Both the position numbers and the translations under genes were made by a program. This document shows, in pieces, positions 35,439 to 46,773 of a DNA stretch of 64,000 bases. The stretch covers positions 1,674,001 to 1,738,000 of the forward strand of contig OY756146.1 in the NCBI GenBank assembly GCA_963576785.1. Direction: 5' to 3'. Under the pieces are notes generated by a model, which searched no databases, was not told the DNA's origin, and saw only the letters and a program-made list of their open reading frames with translations. This DNA comes from Chlorophyllum brunneum (lineage: Eukaryota > Basidiomycota > Agaricomycetes > Agaricales > Agaricaceae). Positions within the stretch are counted from its first letter, which is position 1. Each line of letters opens with the position of its first letter.

Positions 35439-36037
35439 CTATTTCGAGCCTGCTGACGAGAACTCTGCACATCGAGATCAGTACCAATCCCCCATCAACG
35501 GCGAAATACGCACTCGTCACAGACTTGGTTCCCTCAGAAATGGCGTGCTTGGCGAGTTCACCAGGCAGAATCAGACGCACGGATGTCTGGATTTCGCGCG
35601 AAGAGATCGTCGACTTCTTCGAGTATGCTGCTAATTCTGGGCCGCTGTCAGACAGTGTGAAGAGATCCCGCGCGTGTGTGAAAACTCACTGGAAGCCTCA
35701 GTGGCAATACGTTCGAAAATATCGTTGACAAAGCTGTTCAGAATAGCCATCGCCTTGTTGGAGATACCAGTGTCGGGGTGCACTTGCTTGAGCACTGAAT
35801 TCCTAGTTAGAACAAGCTGATCCCGTTTAGATCTGAAAAGTGCGCACCCTTGTAGATGTAACTGGAGTAGGTTTCTTTCCTCAGCTTCTTGCGCTTCTTC
35901 TTGTCACCCTCAGCACCGGATGCTGCGGGCTTAGAAGTCTTCTTGGCGGCCTTGGAGCCTTCGGATGACTTGGCCGGGGCCTTGGAGGCAGTGGATGCGG
36001 GAGCTTTGCCGGCGGTGGAGGCTGGTTTGGGGGCCAT
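35439..36037 (-). CDS. HTB1: Histone H2B
   Basis: Core nucleosome histone. ATG at 36037 ([16 protein letters not shown]), Lys/Ala-rich tail, then [18 protein letters not shown] 50 bp intron is followed by [20 protein letters not shown]. Further exons contain the alpha-2/alpha-3 region and [20 protein letters not shown]. The last intron (35465-35513) uses donor GTGCGT after ACGA, and the final exon gives TKFSSAGSK before TAG at 35439. Without that splice the frame would run on into an unrelated 40-residue extension. Divergently paired with H2A. Confidence 0.95.
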
Positions 36038-36355
36038 TGCGTTGGATTTGGAGGTTTGATCAGGGGCTAAGTGGTGGGCAGCGACGAAGAATGTGGAACA
36101 CTTGGGCGATGCAGGACGAGCGTATAAATACAGACGCGTCGATTTGGCAGTATTTGTCCAAGCGCGAGCTCTTGTCAGGTTTGTTGATTGTTGATTACCC
36201 CGACGCGCAGACGTGACCTGCACGTGATCGCGTGTGTGACTCGCTGCGCGATATAAATACCCCTGCACACCTTGATACATGCTTTTTCATCTCTAGTTGC
36301 CCCCATTATCCCCTACACTTTGACCGTCTAACCTCGCAAATCACTCACATATATA
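36038..36355. promoter_or_regulatory. Divergent H2B-H2A histone promoter
   Basis: 318 bp between the start codons. TATAAATA at 36252-36259 lies about 100 bp before the H2A ATG. TATAAATA at 36123-36130 (TATTTATA on the other strand) lies about 90 bp from the H2B ATG. Between them is a GC-rich core with repeated CGCG, CACGTGATCGCGTG-like and GACGCG motifs that could bind a shared S-phase regulator (inference). Confidence 0.7.
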
Positions 36356-36968
36356 ATGTCTGGCAAAGGAAAAGCTGGAAAGTCTGGAGGAAAGGCTGGT
36401 TCTGAATCGAAATCTCAGTCAAGATCAGCAAAGGCGGGTCTTCAGTTTCCTGTCGGCCGTGTACATCGTCTCTTGAAGAAGGGCAACTACGCACAACGTG
36501 TTGGTGCTGGTGCACCTGGTGAGCATACATTTTCTCTTTTGGGGGAATTCCTTGTCCCATTCCATCTGTTGTTGCCCGGGGCTTTCAAACTGATGGGCAA
36601 ATCCATAGTATATCTCGCTGCAGTCCTTGAATACCTTGCTGCGGAAATTCTCGAACTTGCTGGTAATGCGGCCCGCGACAACAAGAAGCAGCGTATTGTG
36701 CCTCGGCATCTACAGCTTGCTATCCGGAACGACGAAGAGTACGTCTTGCTCTATTTGTTTCACCTGGACGAGCTGTTAATTTGCCGTAAAGGCTGCATAA
36801 ACTCCTCGGAAACGTTGTCATTTCACAGGGTGGTGTTGTCCCCCACATTGCTCCCGTGAGTTTGAACTCGCTTGCGTTCAACATCATTGTGCTAAACCTG
36901 TACAGGAACTCCTCCCTTCAAAGTCAGGCAAAGGCAAGAAGGACGAGGGCGTCAGCCAGGAGCTTTAG
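36356..36968 (+). CDS. HTA1: Histone H2A
   Basis: Core histone, four exons: 36356-36518, 36609-36738, 36792-36855, 36906-36968. Reads [15 protein letters not shown], then [40 protein letters not shown] and a C-terminus ending SQEL before TAG. The SQ(E/D)-hydrophobic end is the DNA-damage phosphorylation site, so this canonical H2A also serves as H2A.X, as in most fungi. Junctions at [17 protein letters not shown] and [13 protein letters not shown] restore the family sequence exactly. Confidence 0.96.
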
Positions 36969-37276
36969 TATTCTGGATTTTTCTTCGTTTTGTCGTTGCT
37001 TGTTATCCATCGTGGTTTCGGCCTGTACTGCATATTTGTATTATTCCTCAACATTACTTCGTCTTAATCGCATATCGTCGTTACAGATTGTGGCATGAAA
37101 TACAGCAAGCGTGCGAACGAACTTCCATGAAAGGCAACCTCACGTGCAGCGGCATCCACGACAGCAGACACGTCGCGTTGCTCACGTCGGACGCTATTTA
37201 CCCATGCCCCCTCGCTTCTAGGTCCTTGTTCTCATATTCAAGTCAACCAGTCGCAAGATACCCTGATACTTCCACC

Positions 37277-37875
37277 ATGGCCAAGGACGTCAAGCGCGAA
37301 AATCACACCGACCTGCAACGGGCGACCTCTGAGCCCCCTGATAGGCCTACAGGTCCTCTTTCCATCCCCGTCTCCCCAGAAGACCGGGACGTAGTCAAAG
37401 TCAACAACGCGAACTTGACAGAACTAAGGAACGCTTGTGACGATGCTATCAAACGCGTGCGTTCTTCCTACTTTCGAGGAGACTGAATCTGATCTTGAAA
37501 CCCCCTTTTCCATTGACTCGATTTGTGTAATAACAAACAGTACCTCGCACGACCAGATTTATTCAAACAAATCCATGTACATACGGATGTACGTTTGGGT
37601 TTGGGTTGGTTAAGTGTGTTTGTGGCTGCCGGTACAGCTTTGTATGGATATAAAGTCGAATTTGAGAAATCCAAGCCGGTTGTTTGGTTTGGTGTTATCA
37701 TGTGCGTAGTCTAATCTATTTGCCCTGTCTTGGGTTATGGTGTTGTTGAGCGATACTGATGTGGGTGTTCATTTGGATAGGTATGTCGTGTTGACGACGA
37801 TACAGACGTTGTATGCGTATTTTATTGAGGGTGATACGGTGTTTATGGGAAAGAGGAAGACGTTCTCCAAACGCG
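37277..37875 (+). CDS. SPC2: Signal peptidase complex subunit 2 (SPC2/SPC25), 5' part, cut by gap
   Basis: SPC2 is a non-catalytic ER-membrane subunit of signal peptidase. ATG at 37277 (MAKDVKRENHTDLQRATSE). Exon 1 ends 37456 and exon 2 starts 37541 with YLARPDLFKQIHVHTDVRLG then LGWLSVFVAAGTALYGYKVE. After one more intron, YVVLTTIQTLYAYFIEGDTV follows and the gene runs into the N gap at KRKTFSKR. Two hydrophobic hairpin segments are present. The 3' end (about 90 residues) is not seen: right of the gap lies a Copia LTR, not SPC2. Either the remaining exon is hidden in the gap or the gene is really truncated. A second, damaged copy at 45784 retains the missing 3' part. Confidence 0.85.
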
Positions 37876-38075
37876 NNNNNNNNNNNNNNNNNNNNNNNNN
37901 NNNNNNNNNNNNNNNNNNNNNNNNNNNNNNNNNNNNNNNNNNNNNNNNNNNNNNNNNNNNNNNNNNNNNNNNNNNNNNNNNNNNNNNNNNNNNNNNNNNN
38001 NNNNNNNNNNNNNNNNNNNNNNNNNNNNNNNNNNNNNNNNNNNNNNNNNNNNNNNNNNNNNNNNNNNNNNNNNNN
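37876..38075. other. Assembly gap (200 N)
   Basis: A run of exactly 200 N, the usual arbitrary size for an unknown gap. By comparison with the other LTR (465 bp), about 115-125 bp of the Copia left LTR must lie inside it, together with the junction to the SPC2 gene. Confidence 0.98.
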
Positions 38076-38424
38076 TGTTCAATTGAACAAAATGCAGAAC
38101 TTGGTCTATTACATAGGGTTTATATATATGTTAGAGCATAGGCAAGTCATACTACATAAAATACTAGGAATACATAGATTGTTCCTTATGACTCCCATTA
38201 ACTATGGCATAGTGCCTATGGAGTACTGCGGAATATATTATACTAGTTATTGGAACTATATAGAATAATCTATCAAGTACCAATTGACATTATGACTCTC
38301 ATTGTATGCAGAGCAACTCATAGGAAGTTACTATGGATTGAAGTTACTGGAAAGTAATGGATCAGTCTATTATTATCATAATGACTTCATAGTCTATTTC
38401 TAGAATATGTCCGAAACTTCAACA
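38076..38424 (-). repeat. Left (3') LTR of Copia 1, partial
   Basis: 349 bp visible, ending CTTCAACA. It aligns with 44885-45223 but carries many G-to-A differences on the plus strand (for example CGATT to CAATT, ATGGGG to ATAGGG). The first 115 or so bases are in the gap. Confidence 0.88.
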
Positions 38425-38458
38425 CTCCTTCTTGCTCTGTATTGATATAGAGTTATAA

Positions 38459-41400
38459 TCACTCAAATGTCAAGCCAAGGTGAGGTCAGAATAGATTGAA
38501 TTTAATCTTGTCTAAATTCTTTGTGAGAATATTGGCAGGATTTTCCATGCCTTTCACAGAGAATATTTCAATCTTTCCTTCTTCAACCAAATCACAGATA
38601 TAATAGTATTTGACATTGATATGTTTTGATCATTTTTCTGTTACTGGATTTTTGGTCCAAAATATTGAGCCCCCATTATTACCAAAGAGATAAGAGCTAA
38701 TGATTGGATACCAATTTCTTCCAACAAATTGACAGTCCAAACAAGTTGTTGACTATAATCTGACAAAGCCATGTACTTGGCTTTGGTGGAAGATAATGCG
38801 ATGGTTTTCTGTTTTCTACTTAACCAAGTAATAGCTTTGCTGGCTGTAAACAGAAATATCCAGTTACAGATTTACAACTAATTGAATCATCAGTCTAATC
38901 AGAGTCAGAAAAGGCATTAAGGCCTTACATAGAACTTCTATTATAGGTAATTCTATATTTGTGAGTAGCATTAAGATACTTTAGCAAATGTAGGCTTGCA
39001 TTATAATGTACTTTAGTAGGATTGGTCATATGTTATGATAACTTGATAGTAGCAAAGGCTATGTCAGGCTGACTGCCTATCATCAGATACATAACTGATC
39101 CTACTAACTGTTGATACCTCTTTATGAAGTCAGGTATTACTTGTCCTGTATTGGATTCAAAGATAAATCCATTTGGTAATGGGATTTCTTCTTTTCTAAT
39201 TACTTTAAATCGATCAAGAACTTTTCCTAGATAATCTATTTGGTCTAGGGTAATTGATTAGTTTATAGGATTTTGCAAAATTTTCATGCCAAGAAACTCT
39301 TTGGTTGGACCAAGGTCTTGACATTCCCATTTCTTCATAAAGAGTGCTTGCTTCTCATATAGAAGTCTAGAGCCTCTGATTCCAACGAACATTGAGTTAT
39401 CTACATAGACTAGAGCTATAATAAGCTCTTTGGTTTCAGGGTCATAGTAATAATAGACTCCAGCATCTGGTTTGGATCGGACAAATCCTAGGTTGGTCAT
39501 TGACTTAGTCAATTTCTTCCACCATTGTTGTCCAGATTGCTTTAGTCCATAAATGGCTCGGTTTAATTTCCAAAGTGTATTACCACGACCTGTATTGAAA
39601 CCTTCTGGAAGTTCTATATAGAGCTCTTCATCCAGTTTTCCATAGAGATAAGCAGTTTTAACATCTAAACTGAGCATCTCCCAATTGTTGAGGGCAGTGA
39701 CTGCAAATATGAGTTACGCTGTCTCATAATGGACTACTGGTGAAAATAGTTCATTGTAATTGATTCCTTCTATCTGAGAGAATCCTTTTGCAACTAGTCA
39801 AGCATGGTATTGACCATCTGACTTGGGTGTGAAGACCCATCTATTTTTGACTACTTTTTTTCTAGGCAGAAGTTTAGCTAAGTTATAAACATGTCTTTCT
39901 CTGAGCAAATTTAACTCTTCTAAGCATGCTTTCCACCATTTAGATTTCTCTTCTGATGGTAGTTGATCTAGATCCTTGAAAGAAATAGGAACTAATGGTG
40001 ATTTGACTTTTTGAGCACACAGATAATCAATCATCCCTACTCCTCCTTTTCTGCATAAGTCTTCTATTGTAGAAGCTTCATGCTGAGAACATCTATCGAT
40101 TATTCCAGGTTTGGAAGCCTCTGATCAAATTTGTCTAACAAGTCTACTTGTAGAACTTGTCAACTTCAACTTAGGAGGTTGGAATATCTCATAGTCCTGG
40201 AGTATTTTGGTTGGATGCTTTGTAGAACCGTAGAAGTTTCCTGGATGTTCAGGTACTTTTCTGGTTCTTTGTGGTCTCTGAGGTATTTCAGGAACTAGTA
40301 TTTGATCCGAGTGACCTCGTGGTACAGAAGGACCAGCATCCCAATCATCTTTGACAGGGGTATAGGATATGAATGGTTGTACATCCGGATTATTTCTTTG
40401 AGAAGGCAGATGATTCGAACCTTCAGGGTGATTGGGTGGATCAGCATATGATAATCCATCACTGTAATTGTCTTCTGGTGTTTGTGCTTCTCTTGGTGGA
40501 AAGAGAATATTTTGCACAATACTATCCTACTCCTCCTGAACATCTGTATCGATATTTGGTGCTTTTCCCTTTCCTTTATCCTTTTTAGTTTCAGGGAAAG
40601 GAGTTGGAATTCGTCCATGAACAGATCTATAAGTTTTATCTTCCGGAGAACTTTCAGAAGAAGTTTGGGGTATAGGGCTTGGTGGTCTATCAAAAGGTAA
40701 ACCAGTAGATGGATCTGGAGCATGGAAGCCAATAACTTCTGAAGGTGTCCTTCGAGAAGTAGAAGATGATGGTTGGTTCATCCATTCTTCTTGCTTCTTC
40801 CCAATACATTTAGGGAAGTGTTCTTTGCTGAATACGGCTGTTGGAGATGTATAGATTACATTTCCATTTAGGTACCTCATGAAACAATAGTTTTTCCTAT
40901 CTAATGTCCAACCAAGGAAAATCATGAGTTCTGACTTTACTGTCAGTTTATTGTCTCTTATCTCTTTTGGGAGAAAGACATAAGCACTGCAGCCTAAGAC
41001 TCTCTCTTTGGAGATGTCTGGAATCTTCTGATTCAACACTTCATAAGGTGTTTTCCACATGAGCCGTGATACCGGTGTTTTATTATAGATATGTATTGCA
41101 TGATCTATAGAAAACTCCCACCAACCATCAGGAATACAAGTATGATGCTGCATGGCTTCTGCTTTATCCATTAGAGTTCGGTTCAAGTGTTCCGCTCGAC
41201 CATTTTGTTGGTGTATGTGCGGTGCACTGGTCTCATGTATAATCCCTAATGAGCACAAATGAGATTGCAACTCATCAGTTGCATACTCTCCTCCTCTATC
41301 AGTGCAGAGATATTTTAATTTAGTCTCATATTGAGTCTGAATTAGTGCAATGAAATTTTTCATTTCTTCTGCTGCTTCTGATTTCTTATGGAGGAAGTGA

Positions 41401-43913
41401 ATCCATCCATGAGAGGAAAAGTCGTCCATTATGGTCATAACCCATTTAAATTTATGGTAGGAAAGAATCAGAAGTTCAACTAAATCCAAGTAAATTCTTT
41501 TGAATGGATGCTTTGTGTATATAGGGTTCTCTCTAAAGGGTTTCTGGTGCATCTTTCTCTTGGCACAACTGTCACAGACTAGTTTTTGCTCGGGAATCCG
41601 CACCGGAGTAAACCCAATCATATTTTTCTCAAAATGATTGAGGATACAATTAGAGAGATGTCCTAATCTCGCATGTACAACTTTGTAGCCAACGATCGGA
41701 TCCGCAGTCATAGCTGCTTGTTCCAAATGTACAATTTTGGTATTAACAAAATGTAAAGTAGTGTTACGACTTGCTGAAGGATATGCTTGAAGAATAGCAT
41801 TTCCTTCACTATCAACTACTACTGATTTGTTGGCATCTGTTCTAACAGTTTTGCCATCTTGGCATAACTGTCCCACTGACATTAGTTGTTCAGAGGTTCC
41901 TTTTAGAAGGAAGACTAGATATATTAATATCTGCATTGGTTGAACACTGTCAGTCTTCCCGTTATAGACTCTATGCTTAAGCATAACTGCACCAAGACCA
42001 ACTGCATTAAGGTAGGGACCTTATGCTCCTACAGTCTTAATTAGTATTGAAACTTCGAGTTCTTTGAAGTTGATAAAGTCTTCCACATAAGGGGTATAAT
42101 GACATGATGCCCCTGAGTCTAATAACCATACGTCACTATATTCTTCTAGTGGTGTTATGATTTGATCATTGCTTAACAATTGAGATCTAATTTGATCTGG
42201 TACTCTTAAATACTGATTGGGCATGCATGTTGAGAAGCAAGAAAATTGAGAAGTGTTAAAACACTTCTTATTCATCAATTCGTAGGTATCAACATAATTA
42301 TGGGATCCTAAAGATCCTAATTGAGTATTCATATACCTGGCCCCCAATGTCCCTTCCCCTTGCCCTTGCCCTTCTTCTTGCAAAGTCGGCCAGTTGGTAT
42401 GTTGGTGACAGGACTGTGTATTAGGGTTAGTAAGAGTATCTGAGATTGAATAGATTATGTACCCAGCTCCTCCCTTCTTGTTGAAGTTGCTTCCGTAGTC
42501 AGTTGACAAAAGTACGAGAGATACCTCAGATTGAGGTGCCAAAGCAAAGGGTTCGGACTTTGGAGACTTTGAAAGGGGCCCAGAAGAGGGTCCTGCAACG
42601 TTTGCAGGGTTCCTGGGGTTGCAGATGTCATAGGCAACATTCTGAGCCGGTGCTATGAGGTCATTGACCTCCTTCTCGCTCTCAAGCCACTTGAAGGCCT
42701 CATCTACCAATACTGTAAGTATGGTAGGTCACCTATAAGTGGTCTTGTTTTTCTGAGTAAGAGAATATTTCTTACTCTGAAAGCGCTCCATTGGAGGGGA
42801 GGCCTGAGGAAGAGGAGGGAACTCCTCGTTGTAGGTCCTGACAGCCGTAGCTACTATTTCCTTCCAAGGAGGAAGGTAGAATGGCTGAACCTCTCCGGGT
42901 TCAAGTGAGTTGCCCCAGGCAACGGAGTCCATGCTTGGGATCTTTACCACATAGTGCATAGCCAAATTAATTTTCATCCCAAATTTGGGAGAAACCAATA
43001 AGGTATATGGCAAACCAATAGGTAAAAGAAAGGAGAAGCAGATGTGAGTCACATTAATATCAGGATTACTATGCTTTAGGAACCATTTACTCACCCTCGT
43101 GTGTCCCTCACAGGTACAACCTGGGGGGTGACCAGAAGGAACAGAAGGTACACTGGGAGGTGTCACCGATTGTTCTTGTTGGGTGCAGGAATGAGAGACC
43201 TCATGCATTCTTCGATCATAATAATTGAGAGCACGTTTCTTCACCATTTGCATAGGCAAAGAACCAGTGATGTGGTCATGCCAGGTGGTCACCTGTTGGA
43301 TCCACAGTGAGTTCTCAAGTAGGGTGGTGAAACATTAGCTTCGTGCTTCAGCATGCACCTTCTTTTCGTGCTTCAGCATGCACCTTCTTTTCGAGCTCAG
43401 CATGAGCATTTTCTCGTGCCTGCTGAACCTTCTTTGGATTAACCCAAGTAACAGGTTTTGGTCTCTCACTTACTAATACATGAGTGGTTGGAGGAGTGGG
43501 AGCAGGAACAGGTCAAGGCGCGTCCATGTGCCTCATCAGGTCGAAGGGGGTCATCCCCAGACCAGTGAAGCGACAGACTGCCGGTTCCGTGGTAGCAGTA
43601 AAGCCTGCCGTGTGGGCCTGAGGTTTTCCTTGACACTTTTTGGGCTTCTTCTTCTTCTTCTGGATGTTAATCCAGGTAGGAGTAGGTGGAGAAAGCTAAG
43701 GGGGCTGCCCACTCGGATTGGCAGGGTGACGAGGTCCTCTCGCAGGCTGGGCCCTGGTATTGCCTCCAGGGTGGAAGCGGTTCCAGGGTGGTCCAGGGTG
43801 AGTCCTGGGGAAGTTGCTCTGAGGGCGAGCTTGGTAGTTAGTAGTGGTGGTAAAAGATGCTTGTTGGTTAGACATGTTGGATCTTGTTCCTTCACATCTT
43901 GACCACTCAGCAT
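38459..43913 (-). pseudogene. Copia 1 gag-pol remains
   Basis: Decayed polyprotein. Readable blocks from the 5' side are as follows. At 43551-43913 lies a Pro/Arg-rich gag end. At 42729-43292 is a segment with GCTCEGHTRVSKWFLKH. At 42021-42710 is the protease with LLDSGASCHYTPYVEDF. At 40527-41984 is the integrase: ARLGHLSN, CDSCAKRKMH, TDRGGEY and QNGRAEHLNR. RT follows at 39258-40034 (SLDVKTAYLYGKLDEELY, GLKQSGQQWW, YVDN), then RNase H remains to 38459. The RT active site reads YVDN, not YVDD. A TGA at about 40122 separates integrase from RT, at the same place as in Copia 2. Several further stops are private to this copy. Confidence 0.88.
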
Positions 43914-43920
43914 TTATAGC

Positions 43921-44493
43921 CTACTGAACTACCTCCCAGGTCATATCTACAACATCGTTGTTATTTGCCAATGTTGTTTGTGCCACTGCATTCCAATTGG
44001 GTGGTAATGCATTCAAAGCGATCATTGCGCCAAGAACTTCTGGCAATTTTACCTTAGCTATTTCTAATTGAGAAGCCAATGTTCTCAATTCAGCTAGATC
44101 CATTGCTGGATCTTGATTCCCAGAGATGCGCTTTCGCAGCATTCTTTGGAGGATTGAATATACCGTGGTAGGAGAAGGTGTCCCAAAGCAGGTTTCCAAG
44201 TCATCCCAGAGGAATCCAGGAGCATCATGCCCATGGAGTAATAGGGAATCAGGTAAGGTGCCATTAATAACAGCCAATGCCTGACCTCTCAATTGTTCTC
44301 TCCTTCTATCCTCCTCTGTTAAAGTGGCAGGATTTTTAGGGGAGAGATCCTGGTTTGTCACAGTCCATCTGGACTGATCAGAACTAGTGACAGAAATGAG
44401 GGTTAGGGCATCCTGAAGCCTTCTAGACCAGAACGCATAGTTCTTAGGCCCATTGAGCTTAGGTAAACCAGTGATGATATTATTGGTAGACAT
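43921..44493 (-). CDS. Copia 1 gag (UBN2-type) ORF, truncated by stop
   Basis: 190 codons starting MSTNNIITGLPKLNGPKNYA, with the capsid-like helical region of Copia gag (FWSRRLQDAL; SILQRMLRKRISGNQDPAMD; LPEVLGAMIALNALPPNWNA). It ends in a TAG where the reading continues as AINAEWSRCEG, a normal gag continuation, so this stop is probably a mutation rather than the true end. Capsid formation is its family role. No CCHC zinc knuckle is found within it. Confidence 0.8.
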   Translation of the reverse strand: MSTNNIITGLPKLNGPKNYAFWSRRLQDALTLISVTSSDQSRWTVTNQDLSPKNPATLTEEDRRREQLRGQALAVINGTLPDSLLLHGHDAPGFLWDDLETCFGTPSPTTVYSILQRMLRKRISGNQDPAMDLAELRTLASQLEIAKVKLPEVLGAMIALNALPPNWNAVAQTTLANNNDVVDMTWEVVQ

Positions 44494-44746
44494 AATATCT
44501 TTGTCGAGTGTATTTCTTTCTAGAAGAAAATTCTCATATCAGCAATGATCAAAATGCAAGGATAACTCTGTCAGGTAAAGCCCTATCATCCTATCTTGGT
44601 TAGAGGGGATGATAATGGTTTAACCATTGGTAAGACTACCAGGCCCATAACCTGTTGAGGAAACAACCGTAACGAGTTGTTTGCTGGGGGCAGCAGTAAA
44701 TGCAGTGGGAGAGAACGTAGGGTCTACTCACCGAGATAATAAGCTT

Positions 44747-44758
44747 CTATCTGATACC
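44747..44758 (-). promoter_or_regulatory. Copia 1 primer-binding site
   Basis: On the minus strand, directly after the LTR end CTTTCTACA, the sequence reads GGTATCAGATAG, close to the initiator-tRNA half-site PBS of many Copia elements (TGGTATCAGAGC type). This fixes the inner LTR border at 44759. Confidence 0.75.
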
Positions 44759-45223
44759 TGTAGAAAGGTAATTTGGATAGACAGATATTATTAATGAAGT
44801 GGTCGGTGTCAGAGGTGGATAAGTTGTAGTCGAGTAGATCGAGACTGGTGTTGTACTCAAAAAGATAAGCGATGATGAAAAAGTTGTTCGATTGAACAAG
44901 ATGCAGAACTAGGTCTGCTACATGGGGTTTATATACATATTGTAACATAGGCGAGTCATACTACATAAAATACTAGTAATGCATGGATTGTTCCTTATGA
45001 CTCCTTTTAACTGCGGCATAGTGCCTGTGGAGTACTGCGGAACATAGTATCTAGTCATTGGTACTATGTAGAATAATCTATCAAGTACTTATGACTCTCA
45101 TCGTATGCAGAGCAACTCATAGGAAGTTACTATGGAATGAAGTTACTGGAAAGTAACGGATCAGTCTATTATTATCATAATGACTTCATAGTCTATTTCT
45201 AGAATATGTCCGAAACTTCAACA
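44759..45223 (-). repeat. Right (5') LTR of Copia 1
   Basis: 465 bp with TG...CA ends (plus strand TGTAGAAAGG to CTTCAACA). The same 465 bp length is found for the LTR at 56172-56636. Confidence 0.88.
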
Positions 45224-45783
45224 CCGTGATGGGCCCATCTCGTTCTAATCAAGCCAATTCATGTATCCTCCTCACAATGTTTGTCCCCCCTTAACCCAGT
45301 TCCTGAATGTGCCGCTATATTCGAAGTTTAGACGTAAAGTAGGATTACATCTTTCTCTCTTTTGGTAATATTGAACGGATTAAATCTGGCTGGATGGTAT
45401 TCATGTAATCTTTATTGAATGACAGCAGAACCAATAGCCCACATGGCTCTCTGTTGCGTTTGAAACCCAACCTTTTTCCGCATCTCCCCAACAATACAGA
45501 TGATAACCATTCTATCTTTCTCGCCCACTCCCTACCGCGATACGGCCGCCTGTTTTTCCTTCTCTATTCTATCATACCACGATAATATCATCAGCATCAA
45601 CGTTTTCTTGGACCATACAACCCAACGTACACCTCATTCTTTTCGTCTGACTAATGCTTATGGTAGGAGAATTGCCACAGCCTTTCACTCTTGTAAATCT
45701 GCGAGTTACTTCTCCATGCTCCCTCGCTTCTAGGTCCTTTTTCTCAGATTTAAGTCGAAGATACCCTGATACATACCTCCGCC
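45224..45783. other. Flank between Copia 1 and SPC2 copy 2
   Basis: No gene. From 45714 onward the sequence matches the region just upstream of the first SPC2 start (37203-37276; shared CCCTCGCTTCTAGGTCC and AGATACCCTGATAC), so the duplicate includes promoter-proximal DNA. Confidence 0.6.
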
Positions 45784-46488
45784 ATGGCCAAGGATGCTAA
45801 ACGCAAAGTTACGCCGACCGGCAACAGTACCCCTTTCGATTCGCGTCTCCATGATCAAAGTCAACAACTTGATAGAACTAAGGACCGCCCGTGACGCTGT
45901 TGTTACTGTAAATGCGTGCTTGATTTTTCCTCATTGGCGTGGAATCGAGTCAATTTCGAACAAAAAACAGTACCTCCGTGTACACATACAGATGTACGGC
46001 TAGGTCTAGGCTGGCTAACCGTCTTCACTGGTGATACAGCGCTTTATGGATATCAAGTCGAATTCGAGAAATCCGGGCCCGCTGTTTGGTTTGGTACTAC
46101 AGTGTTTATGGGAAGGAGGAAGAAGCTCTCCAGACGGGTAAGCCAATTTCTGTTCACCTTATCTCATCTGATTTCCAGCAGCTCCTTTCAAACACCCTCC
46201 CGACTGCTGAACCATACACAGATAACCACGGAGCACATTATTCTTTCCTCCAAAACACCACCCGCAACCAAGCCTTCCGGGGTCAATCCAACCTCCACAC
46301 TACCTGCTTACACTCCATCCATTTCCTATGTTCCTACCACAAACGTCGGTGAATCACCACTAGCAAAGGGCCGGAGCAAATTTGTACAGCGTCGTGCAGA
46401 GTTATACCTCATTCTTCAGGACCAGGAGGCGTTTGAGAAGTGGGTTGGAGAGGCGATAGAGAGTGCTATGGATGGCAAGAATGCTTGA
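45784..46488 (+). pseudogene. SPC2 second copy, internally deleted
   Basis: Begins ATGGCCAAGGATGC like the first copy, then has several deletions and frame changes in exon 1. From 45990 the frame matches SPC2 exon 2 (RLGLGWLTVFTGDTALYGYQ; VEFEKSGPAVWFG). It then jumps straight to TTVFMGRRKKLSRR, losing about 20 residues and an intron that hold the second membrane segment in copy 1. After an intron starting GTAAGCC it retains a good C-terminal exon (GRSKFVQRRAELYLILQDQE; FEKWVGEAIESAMDGKN, stop 46488). This is the end the first copy lacks. Most likely a decaying partial duplicate; a functional shortened protein is less likely. Confidence 0.75.
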
Positions 46489-46773
46489 GGGTTAACGGCT
46501 ACCAAATTGTGATTCCCTCTAGTACTATTTTTATCCTCCTCGACTTTTTTGCCCTTTGATTGATCTGGTTTTACCCTAGTTTGACATATCATGTTTCTTC
46601 TCTATGATCCGTGTATGAATACCCCTCGTGCGTAGATTTTGCACACATCTGTCGATGTGACCATGTGGTGTCAAGTGCACTTCTAGCGCCTTGAGCGCCT
46701 TTCTTATCGGTGATCAGCGCTTGCATCCCTAATAAGACCCATCAACCCCCCCGCTTTCCTTACATGTTCCGCC

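Larger units (their letters stand above)
38076..45223 (-). mobile_element. Copia LTR retrotransposon 1, near full length, degenerate
   Basis: A Ty1/copia element on the minus strand: 5' LTR at right (44759-45223), PBS, gag, protease, integrase, RT, RNase H, polypurine tract (GCAAGAAGGAG, at 38425-38440) and 3' LTR at left, partly in the gap. Order protease-integrase-RT-RNase H defines Copia. Many stops and frame breaks interrupt it, so this copy is not autonomous. The right flank starts CCGTG at 45224; its expected duplicate on the left is inside the gap. Confidence 0.92.

Noticed and set aside
38076..38077. Copia LTR starting exactly at the gap edge (TGTTCAATTG)
   Set aside because: TGTT here looked like an LTR start, but the PBS position at 44747-44758 and the matching 465 bp LTR at 56172 show that the LTR extends further, into the gap.
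37737..38268. Open frames running through the N gap
   Set aside because: They are translations of unknown bases. The true SPC2 frame stops being readable at 37875.
43340..43395. Short direct repeat (about 25 bp twice) in Copia 1 gag
   Set aside because: A local slippage duplication inside a dead element, not a separate feature.
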